From an uncultured Granulicatella sp. (GTDB lineage Bacteria; Bacillota; Bacilli; Lactobacillales; Aerococcaceae), in contig CAMYBO010000013.1 in assembly GCA_947254045.1 (NCBI GenBank), positions 1-16,736 on the forward strand: a stretch of 16,736 nucleotides of DNA, given 5' to 3'. The notes below the pieces were generated by a model that saw only the letters and a list, made by a program, of their open reading frames with translations, was not told where the DNA came from and ran no database searches. Below, piece after piece: positions 9,114-15,878 of this stretch (positions are counted from its first letter, which is position 1; each line of letters starts with the position of its first letter). The translations under genes were made by a program, and so were the position numbers.

Positions 9114-9162
9114 AAAAAACATTTTCCCTTGTGTCCTAGCTACCAAAGGAAGGTGTTTTTTT
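9114..9162 (+). terminator. Rho-independent terminator after the 5'-nucleotidase gene
   Basis: AAAAAACATTTTCCCTT can pair with AAAGGAAGGTGTTTTTT over about 17 positions with two G-U pairs and one mismatch, leaving a 14-base loop, and ends in a T run. The A-run/T-run symmetry means it could also work on the other strand, although no minus-strand gene reads into it. Confidence 0.75.
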
Positions 9163-9175
9163 CTTATTTATTCCG

Positions 9176-9184
9176 TGATACAAT
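9176..9184 (+). promoter_or_regulatory. Extended -10 promoter of the two-component operon
   Basis: TGATACAAT again forms an extended -10 box, 40 bases ahead of the response regulator start. No convincing -35 box is visible. It lies directly after the preceding terminator, so the two-component pair is its own transcription unit. Confidence 0.5.
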
Positions 9185-9223
9185 CAAGGTGTATAGGAAT
9201 GATTAGAAATTGAGGTGAAATGG

Positions 9224-9907
9224 ATGCATACGGTGATGATTGTGGAAGATGAACCCATTATTCGTGACGCTGTAGTTCAGGAATTAAGTAAATGGAATTA
9301 TCAAGTAGCATGTGTAACAGATTTTAATAAAGTAATGGATGATTTTGTAAAAGTGAATCCTCAGTTAGTGATATTAGATATTACTCTTCCATTTTTTAAT
9401 GGTTATTATTGGTGCCAAGAAATTCGTAAAATATCGAATGTACCGATTTTATTTTTATCTTCTCACCAACAACCGATGGATATTGTCATGTCGATTAATA
9501 TGGGAGCAGATGACTATATTACAAAACCTTTTGAAATGCCGATATTAGTAGCTAAAATCCAGGGACTTTTCCGTCGTGCATATGAATTTGTCGGAACTCA
9601 AGATTGGATTGAATATAAGGGTGCGACTTTACATTTGAAAACAACTCAATTTACTTATAAACAACAAGTGATTGATTTGACAAAAAATGAATTTCAAATT
9701 TTACGAGTGCTATTTGAAAGAGTTGGCAGTTATGTCAGTCGAGATGAATTGATGAAGGAATTATGGAATAGTGACTTCTTTATTGATGATAATACGTTAA
9801 CGGTTAATGTTGCCCGTCTTCGTAAAAAAATAGAAGAATGCGGTCTAGTGAATTTTATTACGACTAAAAAAGGAATAGGTTATGGGTTGGTGGATTCCAA
9901 TGAGTAA
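9224..9907 (+). CDS. OmpR/BceR-like response regulator
   Basis: DNA-binding response regulator of 227 residues. I chose ATG 9224 because GAGGTG sits six bases upstream; the GTG at 9215 lies inside that site. The receiver domain (1-115) has the acidic pair E8/D9, the phospho-acceptor D52 in ILDITLP, the S79/S80 switch position and K101 in ITKPF. The winged-helix output domain (about 130-225) shows LTKNEFQILRVL, SRDELMKELW and the DNTLTVNVARLRKKI signature, ending in GIGYGL. This end and the short sensor kinase that follows match the BceR type, which usually controls an antimicrobial-peptide ABC exporter. No such transporter is present in this window, so its targets must lie elsewhere or are different. 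It is co-transcribed with the kinase, which overlaps its 3' end. Confidence 0.92.
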   Translation: MHTVMIVEDEPIIRDAVVQELSKWNYQVACVTDFNKVMDDFVKVNPQLVILDITLPFFNGYYWCQEIRKISNVPILFLSSHQQPMDIVMSINMGADDYITKPFEMPILVAKIQGLFRRAYEFVGTQDWIEYKGATLHLKTTQFTYKQQVIDLTKNEFQILRVLFERVGSYVSRDELMKELWNSDFFIDDNTLTVNVARLRKKIEECGLVNFITTKKGIGYGLVDSNE

Positions 9908-10901
9908 AGAGAAGAGACAGTTCATTAAACAGTGGATATTCAGTCATAAACATTTTTTAGTGTATATTGCTTTTATTCTATGTTTATGGTTAGTTTTTGG
10001 ATTTGCTTGTAATGCTTTGGAATGGATGTCGTATTTAATAGTCCTTGTTCTCATTTTTTCAGGATTATTTTTAGCTACTTGGTGTATAAATGATTTCCTT
10101 CAGTATAAAAAAATAAAGGAAAATCCAAATTGGAAAGAATTGCTTCAAAGTGAAAAGGTTTGGACAACGTCTGAACAATTTTTATTAGAGACTTTAGAGG
10201 AGTATGCTACTCAACTAGCACAAGCTGAATTTCAACAAAGAGAAGTTTATAAAGAGCAATTAGATTACTATACGATGTGGATTCATCAAATTAAGACAAG
10301 TATTGCTTCGAGTCAATTATTAATTCAAGCTTTACCAACTCTTCCGGAAAAAAGTCCATTGGAACAAGAGTTAATTAAAATTACGACGTATACAGATTTT
10401 GTCCTGCATTACGTGAGAATGGAGACTTTTCATCAAGATTTAGTGTTAAGAGAACATTCTTTGGACAGTATGATTCGTCAAATTTTGAAGAAGTTTGCAA
10501 CGTTCTTTATTTATAAAAATCTTCGATTGTCCTATGATGCTATTGAAAAAGTAATAGTGACAGATGCGAAATGGTTTAGTGTGATTTTAGAACAAATTTT
10601 ATTAAATTCCATTAAATATACGGAAAAAGGTGGGCAAATTTCGATTTATTTAGACGGACCTTATTTATGTATTCAAGATACAGGAATCGGAATTGCAGAA
10701 TCTGACCAACAACGAATTTTTGAACGAGGATTTAGTGGGTTTAATGGAAGAATGAATTACCATTCTTCAGGATTAGGTTTATATTTATCCAATGAAATTG
10801 CGAAAAATTTAGGTTTAGAATTATCCGTAGAATCAGTTGTTGGAGAAGGAACAACCTTAAAAATTTTATTACAGCAAGATAAATTAGATACACGGGCTTA
10901 A
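9900..10901 (+). CDS. BceS-like intramembrane-sensing histidine kinase
   Basis: Sensor kinase of 333 residues from ATG 9900, which overlaps the regulator stop by eight bases and has GGTGG upstream. An in-frame ATG at 9882 would add six residues and cannot be excluded. Two membrane helices (about 19-38 and 44-64) are separated by a loop of only a few residues (LEWMSY), so there is no real extracellular sensor domain. This is the intramembrane-sensing layout, in which the signal often comes from a partner transporter. Then follow a cytoplasmic linker, the dimerisation helix with H129 in MWIHQIKTS, the N box (ILLNSIKYTEKGG), and ATP-lid glycine boxes (QDTGIGI, SSGLGLYLS, GEGTTLKI). All catalytic parts appear intact. 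It should phosphorylate D52 of the adjacent regulator. The BceS assignment rests on architecture. Confidence 0.9.
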   Translation: MSKEKRQFIKQWIFSHKHFLVYIAFILCLWLVFGFACNALEWMSYLIVLVLIFSGLFLATWCINDFLQYKKIKENPNWKELLQSEKVWTTSEQFLLETLEEYATQLAQAEFQQREVYKEQLDYYTMWIHQIKTSIASSQLLIQALPTLPEKSPLEQELIKITTYTDFVLHYVRMETFHQDLVLREHSLDSMIRQILKKFATFFIYKNLRLSYDAIEKVIVTDAKWFSVILEQILLNSIKYTEKGGQISIYLDGPYLCIQDTGIGIAESDQQRIFERGFSGFNGRMNYHSSGLGLYLSNEIAKNLGLELSVESVVGEGTTLKILLQQDKLDTRA

Positions 10902-10945
10902 AAGGAGAGAAATTCGCTTAAAATTTCCCATGGAACGCGCGGATA

Positions 10946-10954
10946 TGTTATGAT
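10946..10954 (+). promoter_or_regulatory. Extended -10 promoter of the rapZ-yvcK-whiA operon
   Basis: TGTTATGAT gives a TG-extended TATGAT -10 box. A weak TTCCCA -35 candidate lies at 10925-10930 with an 18-base spacer. There is no clear terminator between the kinase stop and this site, so some read-through from the two-component operon is possible. The ribosome site AGGAGAGG and the rapZ ATG follow within 35 bases. Confidence 0.55.
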
Positions 10955-10986
10955 AGAGAGAATGAAATAGGAGAGGTGAATGACAC

Positions 10987-11874
10987 ATGGTAGATCAATT
11001 AGAATTAGTGGTCATTACAGGAATGAGTGGCGCTGGAAAAACAGTCGCAATGCAAAGCTTCGAGGATATGGGCTATTTTTGCGTTGATAATATGCCACCA
11101 AGTTTATTACCAAAATTTTGGGAATTAGTAAAAGAGTCTGGAAAAATTACAAAAATTGCATTAGTCATCGACTTACGTTCAAGAGCGTTCTTCGATGAAA
11201 TTATGACATCGATTAGTGGATTAGATAATACATCATTTATTACTACGAAAATTTTATTTTTAGAAGCAAGTGATGATGCATTAGTTTCTCGTTATAAAGA
11301 AACTCGTCGTACTCATCCATTAGCAGGGGACGGACGTGTATTTGACGGGATTGTAGCAGAACGTCGATTATTACAAGATATTAAAGTTCGTGCGCAAAAA
11401 ATCATTGATACAACAACTCTTTCTCCAAGAAAATTACGTGAAGAAATTATGCACACTTTCTCAAATGGAGATAGTGATATTTTTACAATTCAAGTGGTAT
11501 CATTTGGATTTAAATATGGGATTCCAATTGATGCGGATATCGTAATGGATGTTCGTTTCTTACCAAATCCACATTACATTGACGAATTACGTCCATTAAC
11601 AGGACAAGACCATGCTGTTTATGACTATGTGATGAGTCAACCTGAAACAAAAACTTTCTATCATAAATTTATGGAATTATTAGACTTTGTTATTCCTGGT
11701 TATAAAAAAGAAGGAAAATCAAGTGTCACAATTGCGATTGGATGTACAGGTGGTCAACACCGTTCTGTTGCTTTAACAGAACGTACAGGAAAAGAATTAA
11801 TGTCTGATTTTTATCATGTAACGATTTCTCACCGAGATAAAGATAAACGTAAAGAAGGGAATGGTCGTTCGTGA
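10987..11874 (+). CDS. rapZ: RapZ-family nucleotide-binding protein (YvcJ)
   Basis: P-loop protein of 295 residues, the usual length of the RapZ/YvcJ family. The Walker A motif GMSGAGKT is at 12-19, preceded by the beta strand ELVVITG. The C-terminal domain carries the family signature GCTGGQHRSV at about 252-261 and ends in a basic tail. In enteric bacteria RapZ binds small RNAs and tunes GlmS, the entry enzyme for amino sugars. In Bacillota the homologue YvcJ binds and hydrolyses nucleotides and has been linked to competence; its RNA role is not established there. ATG 10987 has a strong AGGAGAGG site. Its stop overlaps the GTG start of yvcK by four bases (GTGA), so the two are translationally coupled in the conserved rapZ-yvcK-whiA order. 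Confidence 0.95.
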   Translation: MVDQLELVVITGMSGAGKTVAMQSFEDMGYFCVDNMPPSLLPKFWELVKESGKITKIALVIDLRSRAFFDEIMTSISGLDNTSFITTKILFLEASDDALVSRYKETRRTHPLAGDGRVFDGIVAERRLLQDIKVRAQKIIDTTTLSPRKLREEIMHTFSNGDSDIFTIQVVSFGFKYGIPIDADIVMDVRFLPNPHYIDELRPLTGQDHAVYDYVMSQPETKTFYHKFMELLDFVIPGYKKEGKSSVTIAIGCTGGQHRSVALTERTGKELMSDFYHVTISHRDKDKRKEGNGRS

Positions 11875-12890
11875 TTTTTGAAGTAGAGCCTCAAGAAAAG
11901 AAGCGAAAGAAAGGTCCAAAAATTACCGTCATTGGTGGAGGAACAGGATTACCTGTCTTATTAAGAAATTTAAGAAAACAAGATGCTGAAGTAACTGCGA
12001 TTGTAACAGTTGCCGATGATGGAGGAAGTTCGGGTGTTATTCGAGACTATATTAACGTTGTACCTCCAGGAGATATTCGTAACTGCTTATGTGCATTATC
12101 TCCAATGAATTCCTTACAAAAAGATATTTTCCAATATCGTTTTAAATCGGATGATCAATTTTTCGCAGGGCACGCGATTGGAAATTTAATTATTGCTGCT
12201 TTAACAGAAATGCATGGAAATAATATTTTTGATGCGATTCGTTTGCTTTCTAGAATGATGAGTATTGAAGGACATGTATATCCCGCTGCAGAAGAACCAT
12301 TATTGTTAAGAGCAGAATTTGAAGATGGAACGATTGTAGATGGAGAGTCTCAATTAGCGAAACATCGTAAAAAGATTAAGCATGTCAGTGTTCATACTTA
12401 TGATGAAAATCGTAAACCAATTGCTTCGAGAGAAGTTGTTGAAGCGATTATGGAAGCAGATATGGTCGTTATTGGACCAGGAAGCCTGTATACTAGTATT
12501 TTACCAAACTTAATGATTGAAGATATTGGACGAGCTGTTTGCGAAACAAAAGCAGAAGTGGTGTATATTTGTAATATTATGACACAATTAGGAGAAACGG
12601 AACATTTTACAGATAGTGATCATGTTCGTGTCTTACATGAGCATTTAGGGGAACGTTTTATTGATACAGTATTAGTCAATACGGAGTCAGTTCCGGATGA
12701 ATATTTGAATCAACAAAAGCATGAAGAATATTTGTATCAAGTAAAATATGATTTCCAAGGATTACGTGACCAAGGTTGCCGAGTGATTTCGACAGATTTT
12801 CTTAAATTAAGAGAAAATGGTGTCTATCATGATGGGCAAAAAGTCATTGATGAATTATTTACTTTATTACGAAGTGTTAAACATGATTAA
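11871..12890 (+). CDS. yvcK: YvcK/GlmR (CofD-like) regulator of cell-wall precursor supply
   Basis: YvcK/GlmR family protein of 339 residues with a CofD-like Rossmann fold. In Bacillus it binds UDP-sugars, helps direct carbon into UDP-GlcNAc and peptidoglycan precursors during gluconeogenic growth, and affects cell shape. After a lysine-rich start (KKRKKGP) the first strand and loop read ITVIGGGTGLPVLL (18-31). Next come VADDGGSSGVIRD and PPGDIRNCL, the nucleotide-sugar-binding region, then AGHAIGNLIIAAL and IGPGSLYTSILPNL, all family hallmarks. The GTG start overlaps the rapZ stop by four bases; no other good start lies near. There is no membrane segment. A stable hairpin lies in the 66-base gap before whiA. 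Confidence 0.95.
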   Translation: MIFEVEPQEKKRKKGPKITVIGGGTGLPVLLRNLRKQDAEVTAIVTVADDGGSSGVIRDYINVVPPGDIRNCLCALSPMNSLQKDIFQYRFKSDDQFFAGHAIGNLIIAALTEMHGNNIFDAIRLLSRMMSIEGHVYPAAEEPLLLRAEFEDGTIVDGESQLAKHRKKIKHVSVHTYDENRKPIASREVVEAIMEADMVVIGPGSLYTSILPNLMIEDIGRAVCETKAEVVYICNIMTQLGETEHFTDSDHVRVLHEHLGERFIDTVLVNTESVPDEYLNQQKHEEYLYQVKYDFQGLRDQGCRVISTDFLKLRENGVYHDGQKVIDELFTLLRSVKHD

Positions 12891-12899
12891 TGAAAAAGA

Positions 12900-12929
12900 A
12901 GTGGGGAAGAGCAACTGTTCTTTCCCGCT
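12900..12929 (+). other. Stable hairpin between yvcK and whiA
   Basis: Bases 12900-12912 can pair with 12917-12929 over 13 positions, three of them G-U, around an AACT tetraloop. No T run follows, so this is not a standard terminator. It may be a processing or stability element, or part of an alternative-pairing switch: CTTTCCC at 12920-12926 can instead pair with GGGAAAG at 12941-12947, and CTCCT at 12928-12932 with AGGAG at 12946-12950, which is the whiA ribosome site. Function is inferred only. Confidence 0.55.
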
Positions 12930-12956
12930 CCTATTGTATAGGGAAAGGAGGTTATT

Positions 12957-13892
12957 ATGTCATTTGCATCGGAAACAAAAAAAGAATTAACACAATTAGA
13001 AGTACATATTGAACATGCAAAAGCAGAATTAGCAGCACTCATTCGTATGAATGGATCTTTGAGTTTATTTAATCGTCAGTTTGTATTAAATATTCAAACG
13101 GAAAATGCTGCGATTGCGAGACGTATTTTCGTATTATTAAAACAGCATTATCAAATTGAAAGTGAATTACTAGTTCGCCGTAAAATGAAATTGAAGAAAA
13201 ATAATGTGTATATCGTACGGTTAAAACAAGGGACTAAGGAAATTTTAAGTGATCTAGGTATTATGGAAAACTTGGAATTAATTACACATATTCCACTAGA
13301 GATTCGTGATAATGAAGAGAAAATGCGTTCTTATTTAAGAGGTGCATTCCTAGCAGGGGGATCCGTAAATAATCCTGAAACGAGTCGCTATCATTTAGAA
13401 ATTTATTCTAACTATGAAGAACATAATGAAGATATTTGTGATATGATGAATGCTTTTGGGCTCAATGCCAGAATGATTGAGAGAAGAAATGGATTTATTA
13501 CTTATTTAAAAGAAGCAGAAAAAATTGCGGATTTTCTTGCGCTCATTGGGGCAGCGAATGCGATGATGAAATTTGAAGACATTCGTATTGTACGAGATAT
13601 GAGAAACTCGGTGAATCGTTTAGTGAACTGTGAAAATGCCAATATTAATAAAGTCGTTACAGCAGCTTCTCGTCAAATGGAAGATATTTTATTCATTGAG
13701 GAGAAAGTTGGTTTAGAGGCATTACCTGTAAAATTATTTGAATTAGCTCAAGTGAGAAAAGAAAATCCGGATATTAGTTTGAAGGACTTAGGGGAAATTA
13801 TTCCTTCTGGTTCGATTTCAAAATCGGGGGTAAACCATCGTTTGAGAAAAATATCTGAATTTGCTGAAAATTTAAGAAAAAATATTTCGTAA
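12957..13892 (+). CDS. whiA: WhiA, DNA-binding protein with LAGLIDADG-like fold
   Basis: WhiA family protein of 311 residues, the usual size. The N-terminal two thirds form the degenerate homing-endonuclease-like fold (SFASETKKELT at the start, RGAFLAGGSVNNPETSRYHLEI near 124-145). The C-terminal third is a helix-turn-helix: NPDISLKDLGEIIPSGSIS followed by KSGVNHRLRKI. In sporulating actinomycetes it controls development. In Bacillota it binds DNA and affects chromosome segregation and division, with no nuclease activity known. ATG 12957 has a near-perfect AAAGGAGG site five bases upstream. It is the third gene of the conserved run. In many relatives clpP or other housekeeping genes follow; here ssb does. 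The 3' end overlaps an AT-only hairpin. Confidence 0.95.
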   Translation: MSFASETKKELTQLEVHIEHAKAELAALIRMNGSLSLFNRQFVLNIQTENAAIARRIFVLLKQHYQIESELLVRRKMKLKKNNVYIVRLKQGTKEILSDLGIMENLELITHIPLEIRDNEEKMRSYLRGAFLAGGSVNNPETSRYHLEIYSNYEEHNEDICDMMNAFGLNARMIERRNGFITYLKEAEKIADFLALIGAANAMMKFEDIRIVRDMRNSVNRLVNCENANINKVVTAASRQMEDILFIEEKVGLEALPVKLFELAQVRKENPDISLKDLGEIIPSGSISKSGVNHRLRKISEFAENLRKNIS

Positions 13893-13905
13893 AAAAATAT
13901 TTTTT
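13877..13905 (+). terminator. AT-only hairpin at the whiA 3' end, weak terminator candidate
   Basis: AAAAAATATTT at 13877-13887 is exactly complementary to AAATATTTTTT at 13895-13905 across a seven-base gap. A further T run lies at 13911-13917. The stem has no G-C pairs, so termination would be weak and read-through into ssb is likely. The stretch from here to ssb shows only this and the GGAGG ribosome site of ssb. Confidence 0.3.
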
Positions 13906-13974
13906 GAGATTTTTTTCGTACTTATAGAGTGAAGAACAAATTGTTCTTTAATCATTTAATGGAGGTACGGAAAA

Positions 13975-14355
13975 ATGAATCATGTTTCATTAATTGGTCG
14001 TCTGATTAAGGACGTCGCTGTTCATCAATCTGAGAAGGGAAATTCTGTTTGTCGAAATACTTTGGCAGTACAGAGTATTTATAGGCAGAATGATGGGGAT
14101 AAGCAGACGGATTTTATTCAGGTGATTGCTTTTGGAAAGCTGGCGGATCGGATTCAGCGTTTTGTGAAGAAGGGTGATCGTTTAGGGATTGAGGGTCGTA
14201 TTCATTCGAGACATTATAAGAATCGTGATCAGCAGGATGTTTATGTGACAGAGGTGATTATTGAGGAATGTTATTTCTTAGAGCCTAAGTCACAAGAAAC
14301 TAAACCAAAAGAAAATGACGAGTTTGCTTCGATTTTCACGGTAGATGGGGAATAA
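13975..14355 (+). CDS. ssb: Short single-stranded DNA-binding protein (SsbB-like)
   Basis: OB-fold single-stranded DNA-binding protein of 126 residues. The fold runs from MNHVSLIGRLIKDV through DFIQVIAFGKLADRI and VKKGDRLGIEGRIHSRHY to VYVTEVIIEECYFLEP, with the aromatic and basic positions typical of bacterial SSB. It is shorter than the replication SSB (usually 150-180 residues). It has only a brief charged tail ending in FTVDGE and lacks the acidic DDDIPF-type tip that recruits partner proteins. That shape fits the SsbB class, which in naturally competent Bacillota protects incoming DNA strands. The class assignment is inference. The start follows GGAGG at 13962-13966. Its codon use is unlike its neighbours (many AAG, CAG, GGT, CTG and GCG codons), hinting at a different history. 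It faces the antitoxin gene across a structured element. Confidence 0.88.
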   Translation: MNHVSLIGRLIKDVAVHQSEKGNSVCRNTLAVQSIYRQNDGDKQTDFIQVIAFGKLADRIQRFVKKGDRLGIEGRIHSRHYKNRDQQDVYVTEVIIEECYFLEPKSQETKPKENDEFASIFTVDGE

Positions 14356-14358
14356 GAT

Positions 14359-14504
14359 AAAAGACTTCCAAGAATTGTAGTATTAGGACGCCAGTAGCCA
14401 CCTGCGGTGTCTCTTGGCTAAAATTTGAGCCTAAGGTCTCAAATTTTCCTGCGCTAGAAGCCGATTGGCTTCTAGTGCTCATACTACAATGGGAAGTCTT
14501 TTTT
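14359..14504. other. Cloverleaf-like structured element between ssb and the antitoxin gene
   Basis: An outer stem of 11 bp (AAAAGACTTCC 14359-14369 with GGAAGTCTTTT 14492-14502) continues, across a small internal loop, into 10 bp (ATTGTAGTAT 14374-14383 with ATACTACAAT 14481-14490). Inside are three separate hairpins: 14390-14418 (GCCA/TGGC with inner CACC/GGTG, or AGCCA/TGGCT as an alternative), 14420-14447 (10 perfect bp, AAAATTTGAG/CTCAAATTTT), and 14451-14478 (12 bp with one G-U pair, GATT loop). The T run after the outer stem makes it a plausible terminator for ssb, and the reverse strand also ends in TTTT after the stem, for the antitoxin gene. The elaborate arms go far beyond a terminator. 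It has no tRNA hallmarks (no CCA end, no T arm). It may be a structured RNA or a palindromic mobile repeat. Confidence 0.75.
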
Positions 14505-14537
14505 CTGTTCTTTGGAATGACATGGGAGCGTAAGTGA

Positions 14538-14831
14538 TTAATCAACACCCAATTCCTTTCTCACATCTGACAAAGAAGTAAGTTTCCCTTGCTGAATGTC
14601 CTGATGACCAAGCAAAATCTCTTTTTTCAAATCTTCAAAGGCGACTTGATATTGTGTTTCTTGAGAATCGCTGAATACAAATTCTTTAGGGTCAACTGCT
14701 CCAGTTGCAATTTTACGAAGTGTTGCGTTGAATACATCAGATAAAGTTATTTTTTCATCTGCTAGTATCTCTTTTGATTGTTGGTAGAATGTAGAATCTG
14801 CTCTAAAATTCACTGGTTGAGTACTCGCCAT
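14538..14831 (-). CDS. RelB/DinJ-family antitoxin, apparently orphan
   Basis: Small protein of 97 residues that looks like a RelB/DinJ antitoxin. The N-terminal ribbon-helix-helix reads PVNFRADSTFYQQSKEIL, then ITLSDVFNATLRKIATG (residues 6-44), as in proteins that bind their own promoter as dimers. The C-terminal half (EFVFSDSQETQYQVAFEDL and on) is the charged, helical part that would wrap a RelE/YafQ-type toxin. I chose ATG 14831 because AAAAGGTGG lies just upstream; a longer reading to 14876 runs through the promoter. No toxin gene follows: the cloverleaf and convergent ssb come next, and nothing toxin-like precedes it. It is therefore an orphan antitoxin, a remnant, or one with a toxin elsewhere. 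The direct repeats at 14842-14863 could be its operator. Confidence 0.8.
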   Translation of the reverse strand: MASTQPVNFRADSTFYQQSKEILADEKITLSDVFNATLRKIATGAVDPKEFVFSDSQETQYQVAFEDLKKEILLGHQDIQQGKLTSLSDVRKELGVD

Positions 14832-14841
14832 AATAACCACC

Positions 14842-14863
14842 TTTTGTAAAGATATTTTGTAAA
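14842..14863 (-). repeat. Nine-base direct repeat in the antitoxin leader, possible operator
   Basis: TTTTGTAAA occurs twice on the plus strand (14842-14850 and 14855-14863) with a 13-base repeat spacing, between the -10 box and the start codon of the antitoxin gene. Ribbon-helix-helix antitoxins often bind short repeats in their own promoter, so this is a reasonable operator candidate. In AT-rich DNA, chance is an alternative. Confidence 0.35.
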
Positions 14864-14866
14864 TAC

Positions 14867-14875
14867 ATTGTAGCA
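14867..14875 (-). promoter_or_regulatory. Extended -10 promoter of the antitoxin gene
   Basis: Read on the minus strand, TGCTACAAT is an extended -10 box about 36 bases upstream of the ATG at 14831. I see no good -35 box, as with the other extended -10 sites here. Transcription would begin just ahead of the repeated TTTACAAAA motif. Confidence 0.45.
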
Positions 14876-14900
14876 TAATTTATTGTATTGAATAATCAAA

Positions 14901-14917
14901 ACAAAGGCTGCCTTTTT
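14901..14917 (-). terminator. Weak terminator candidate downstream of the HAD phosphatase gene
   Basis: AAAGG and CCTTT flank a three-base loop, and T-rich DNA follows on both strands. It lies in the gap between the HAD gene (ends 15015) and the antitoxin promoter, so it could end the HAD transcript. The stem is short and the call is tentative. The rest of 14876-15014 shows nothing I recognise. Confidence 0.3.
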
Positions 14918-15014
14918 CGGTGCAGACACTAATAAAATGTATGTTTCATTCCCATGGAAGAACATAAAAATATAAGTAATGAGTTGAGTGATACTACTTG
15001 AGCAGTTGAACGTA

Positions 15015-15833
15015 TTATTCCTTCTCAATAACGATACGTTCAATTGCCTTAATAACACCATTATTTTCGTTTGTGTCAGTTACAATGCTGCATAGATGTT
15101 TAACTTCTTCTGTGGCATTTCCCATTGCGATTGCTAATCCTGCGTATTGAAGCATTTCGATATCATTGGCGGCATCTCCAATAGCGGCAATTTCGTTTTG
15201 GTTGAGGTTGAGTCTTTGTACTAATTTTTCTAGTCCATAAGCTTTATTGACGCCTTTTTTTAGGACTTCAATTAAATATTTTTGACTACGAACGACATAG
15301 AATTCCTCTCTCCATGAATCTGGAATGACTGTCTCAAATTCGTTTAATTGTTCTTCATCTCCAAGTAGTAAAATTTTATAAAAATCTGTTGTAAGAGATT
15401 CTTCCGTTGTAATACGTTTGATTTCTCCGTTGATGATTTTTACATCATATTCCATCCATTCTGTTGGTTCTTGGTCAAAGGAGTAGTAATAATCAACTCC
15501 GCCTCCCAACACACTAATGTTGTGTTCTTTTCCAAGTTGAATCCATTTTTGGATAGCAGCTGAATCGACAAATGCGTCCATGATACGGTTTCCTGTTTGG
15601 CTTTCATAAATATTAGCGCCGTTTTGACTAATAATATAATGATTTTCTTCAAGATATCCTAAGTCTTTTAAGTAAGGACGAATTCCTGTTTCAGGTCTAC
15701 CTGTACATAGAACTAATAGTGTTTCTGTATCTTTATGATGAAATTCTTTGAAATATTGTTTCGTTTCTTCTAGTAATTGTTTTTTAGCATTCAACAATGT
15801 TCCATCCATATCGATGGCAATTAGTTTAATCAT
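15015..15833 (-). CDS. Cof-type HAD-IIB sugar-phosphate phosphatase family protein
   Basis: Haloacid dehalogenase superfamily phosphatase of 272 residues, the usual Cof/YidA size. The start is ATG 15833, with GGGAGGAG about eight bases upstream; a longer frame to 15881 has no site. Motif I is IAIDMDGTLL (nucleophile D8, acid/base D10), motif II is LCTGRP (T44), motif III is K197 in KKGVNKAYGL, and motif IV is GDAANDIEML (D220, D224). The residues between motifs II and III form the type IIB alpha/beta cap that sets substrate choice. All catalytic residues are present. Relatives dephosphorylate sugar phosphates, flavin or pyridoxal phosphates in the cytoplasm; the substrate cannot be told from sequence. 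It is transcribed alone, away from the IS30 remnant, and its leader holds one arm of a 14-bp inverted repeat. Confidence 0.92.
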   Translation of the reverse strand: MIKLIAIDMDGTLLNAKKQLLEETKQYFKEFHHKDTETLLVLCTGRPETGIRPYLKDLGYLEENHYIISQNGANIYESQTGNRIMDAFVDSAAIQKWIQLGKEHNISVLGGGVDYYYSFDQEPTEWMEYDVKIINGEIKRITTEESLTTDFYKILLLGDEEQLNEFETVIPDSWREEFYVVRSQKYLIEVLKKGVNKAYGLEKLVQRLNLNQNEIAAIGDAANDIEMLQYAGLAIAMGNATEEVKHLCSIVTDTNENNGVIKAIERIVIEKE

Positions 15834-15878
15834 CTGATTGACTCCTCCCGAGTTGTAAAATAAAATGAGGCAAAAAAA

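Noticed and set aside
13869..13917. ComK-type box (AAAA-N5-TTTT) upstream of ssb
   Set aside because: The pattern fits, but the stretch is almost pure A and T, where such matches arise by chance. Spacing of paired boxes is not convincing.
14359..14504. tRNA, T-box or integron attC site
   Set aside because: There is no anticodon/T-arm consensus, no T-box TGG..CCGCG antiterminator motif, and no attC core-site pattern. The fold is also larger than a tRNA.
14336..14548. Minus-strand open frame across the cloverleaf element
   Set aside because: It runs through the palindromic structure, lacks a ribosome site and has no recognisable protein features.
15440..15652. Second minus-strand open frame inside the HAD gene
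   Set aside because: It is a shifted-frame shadow of the HAD phosphatase, whose motifs are intact in the other frame.
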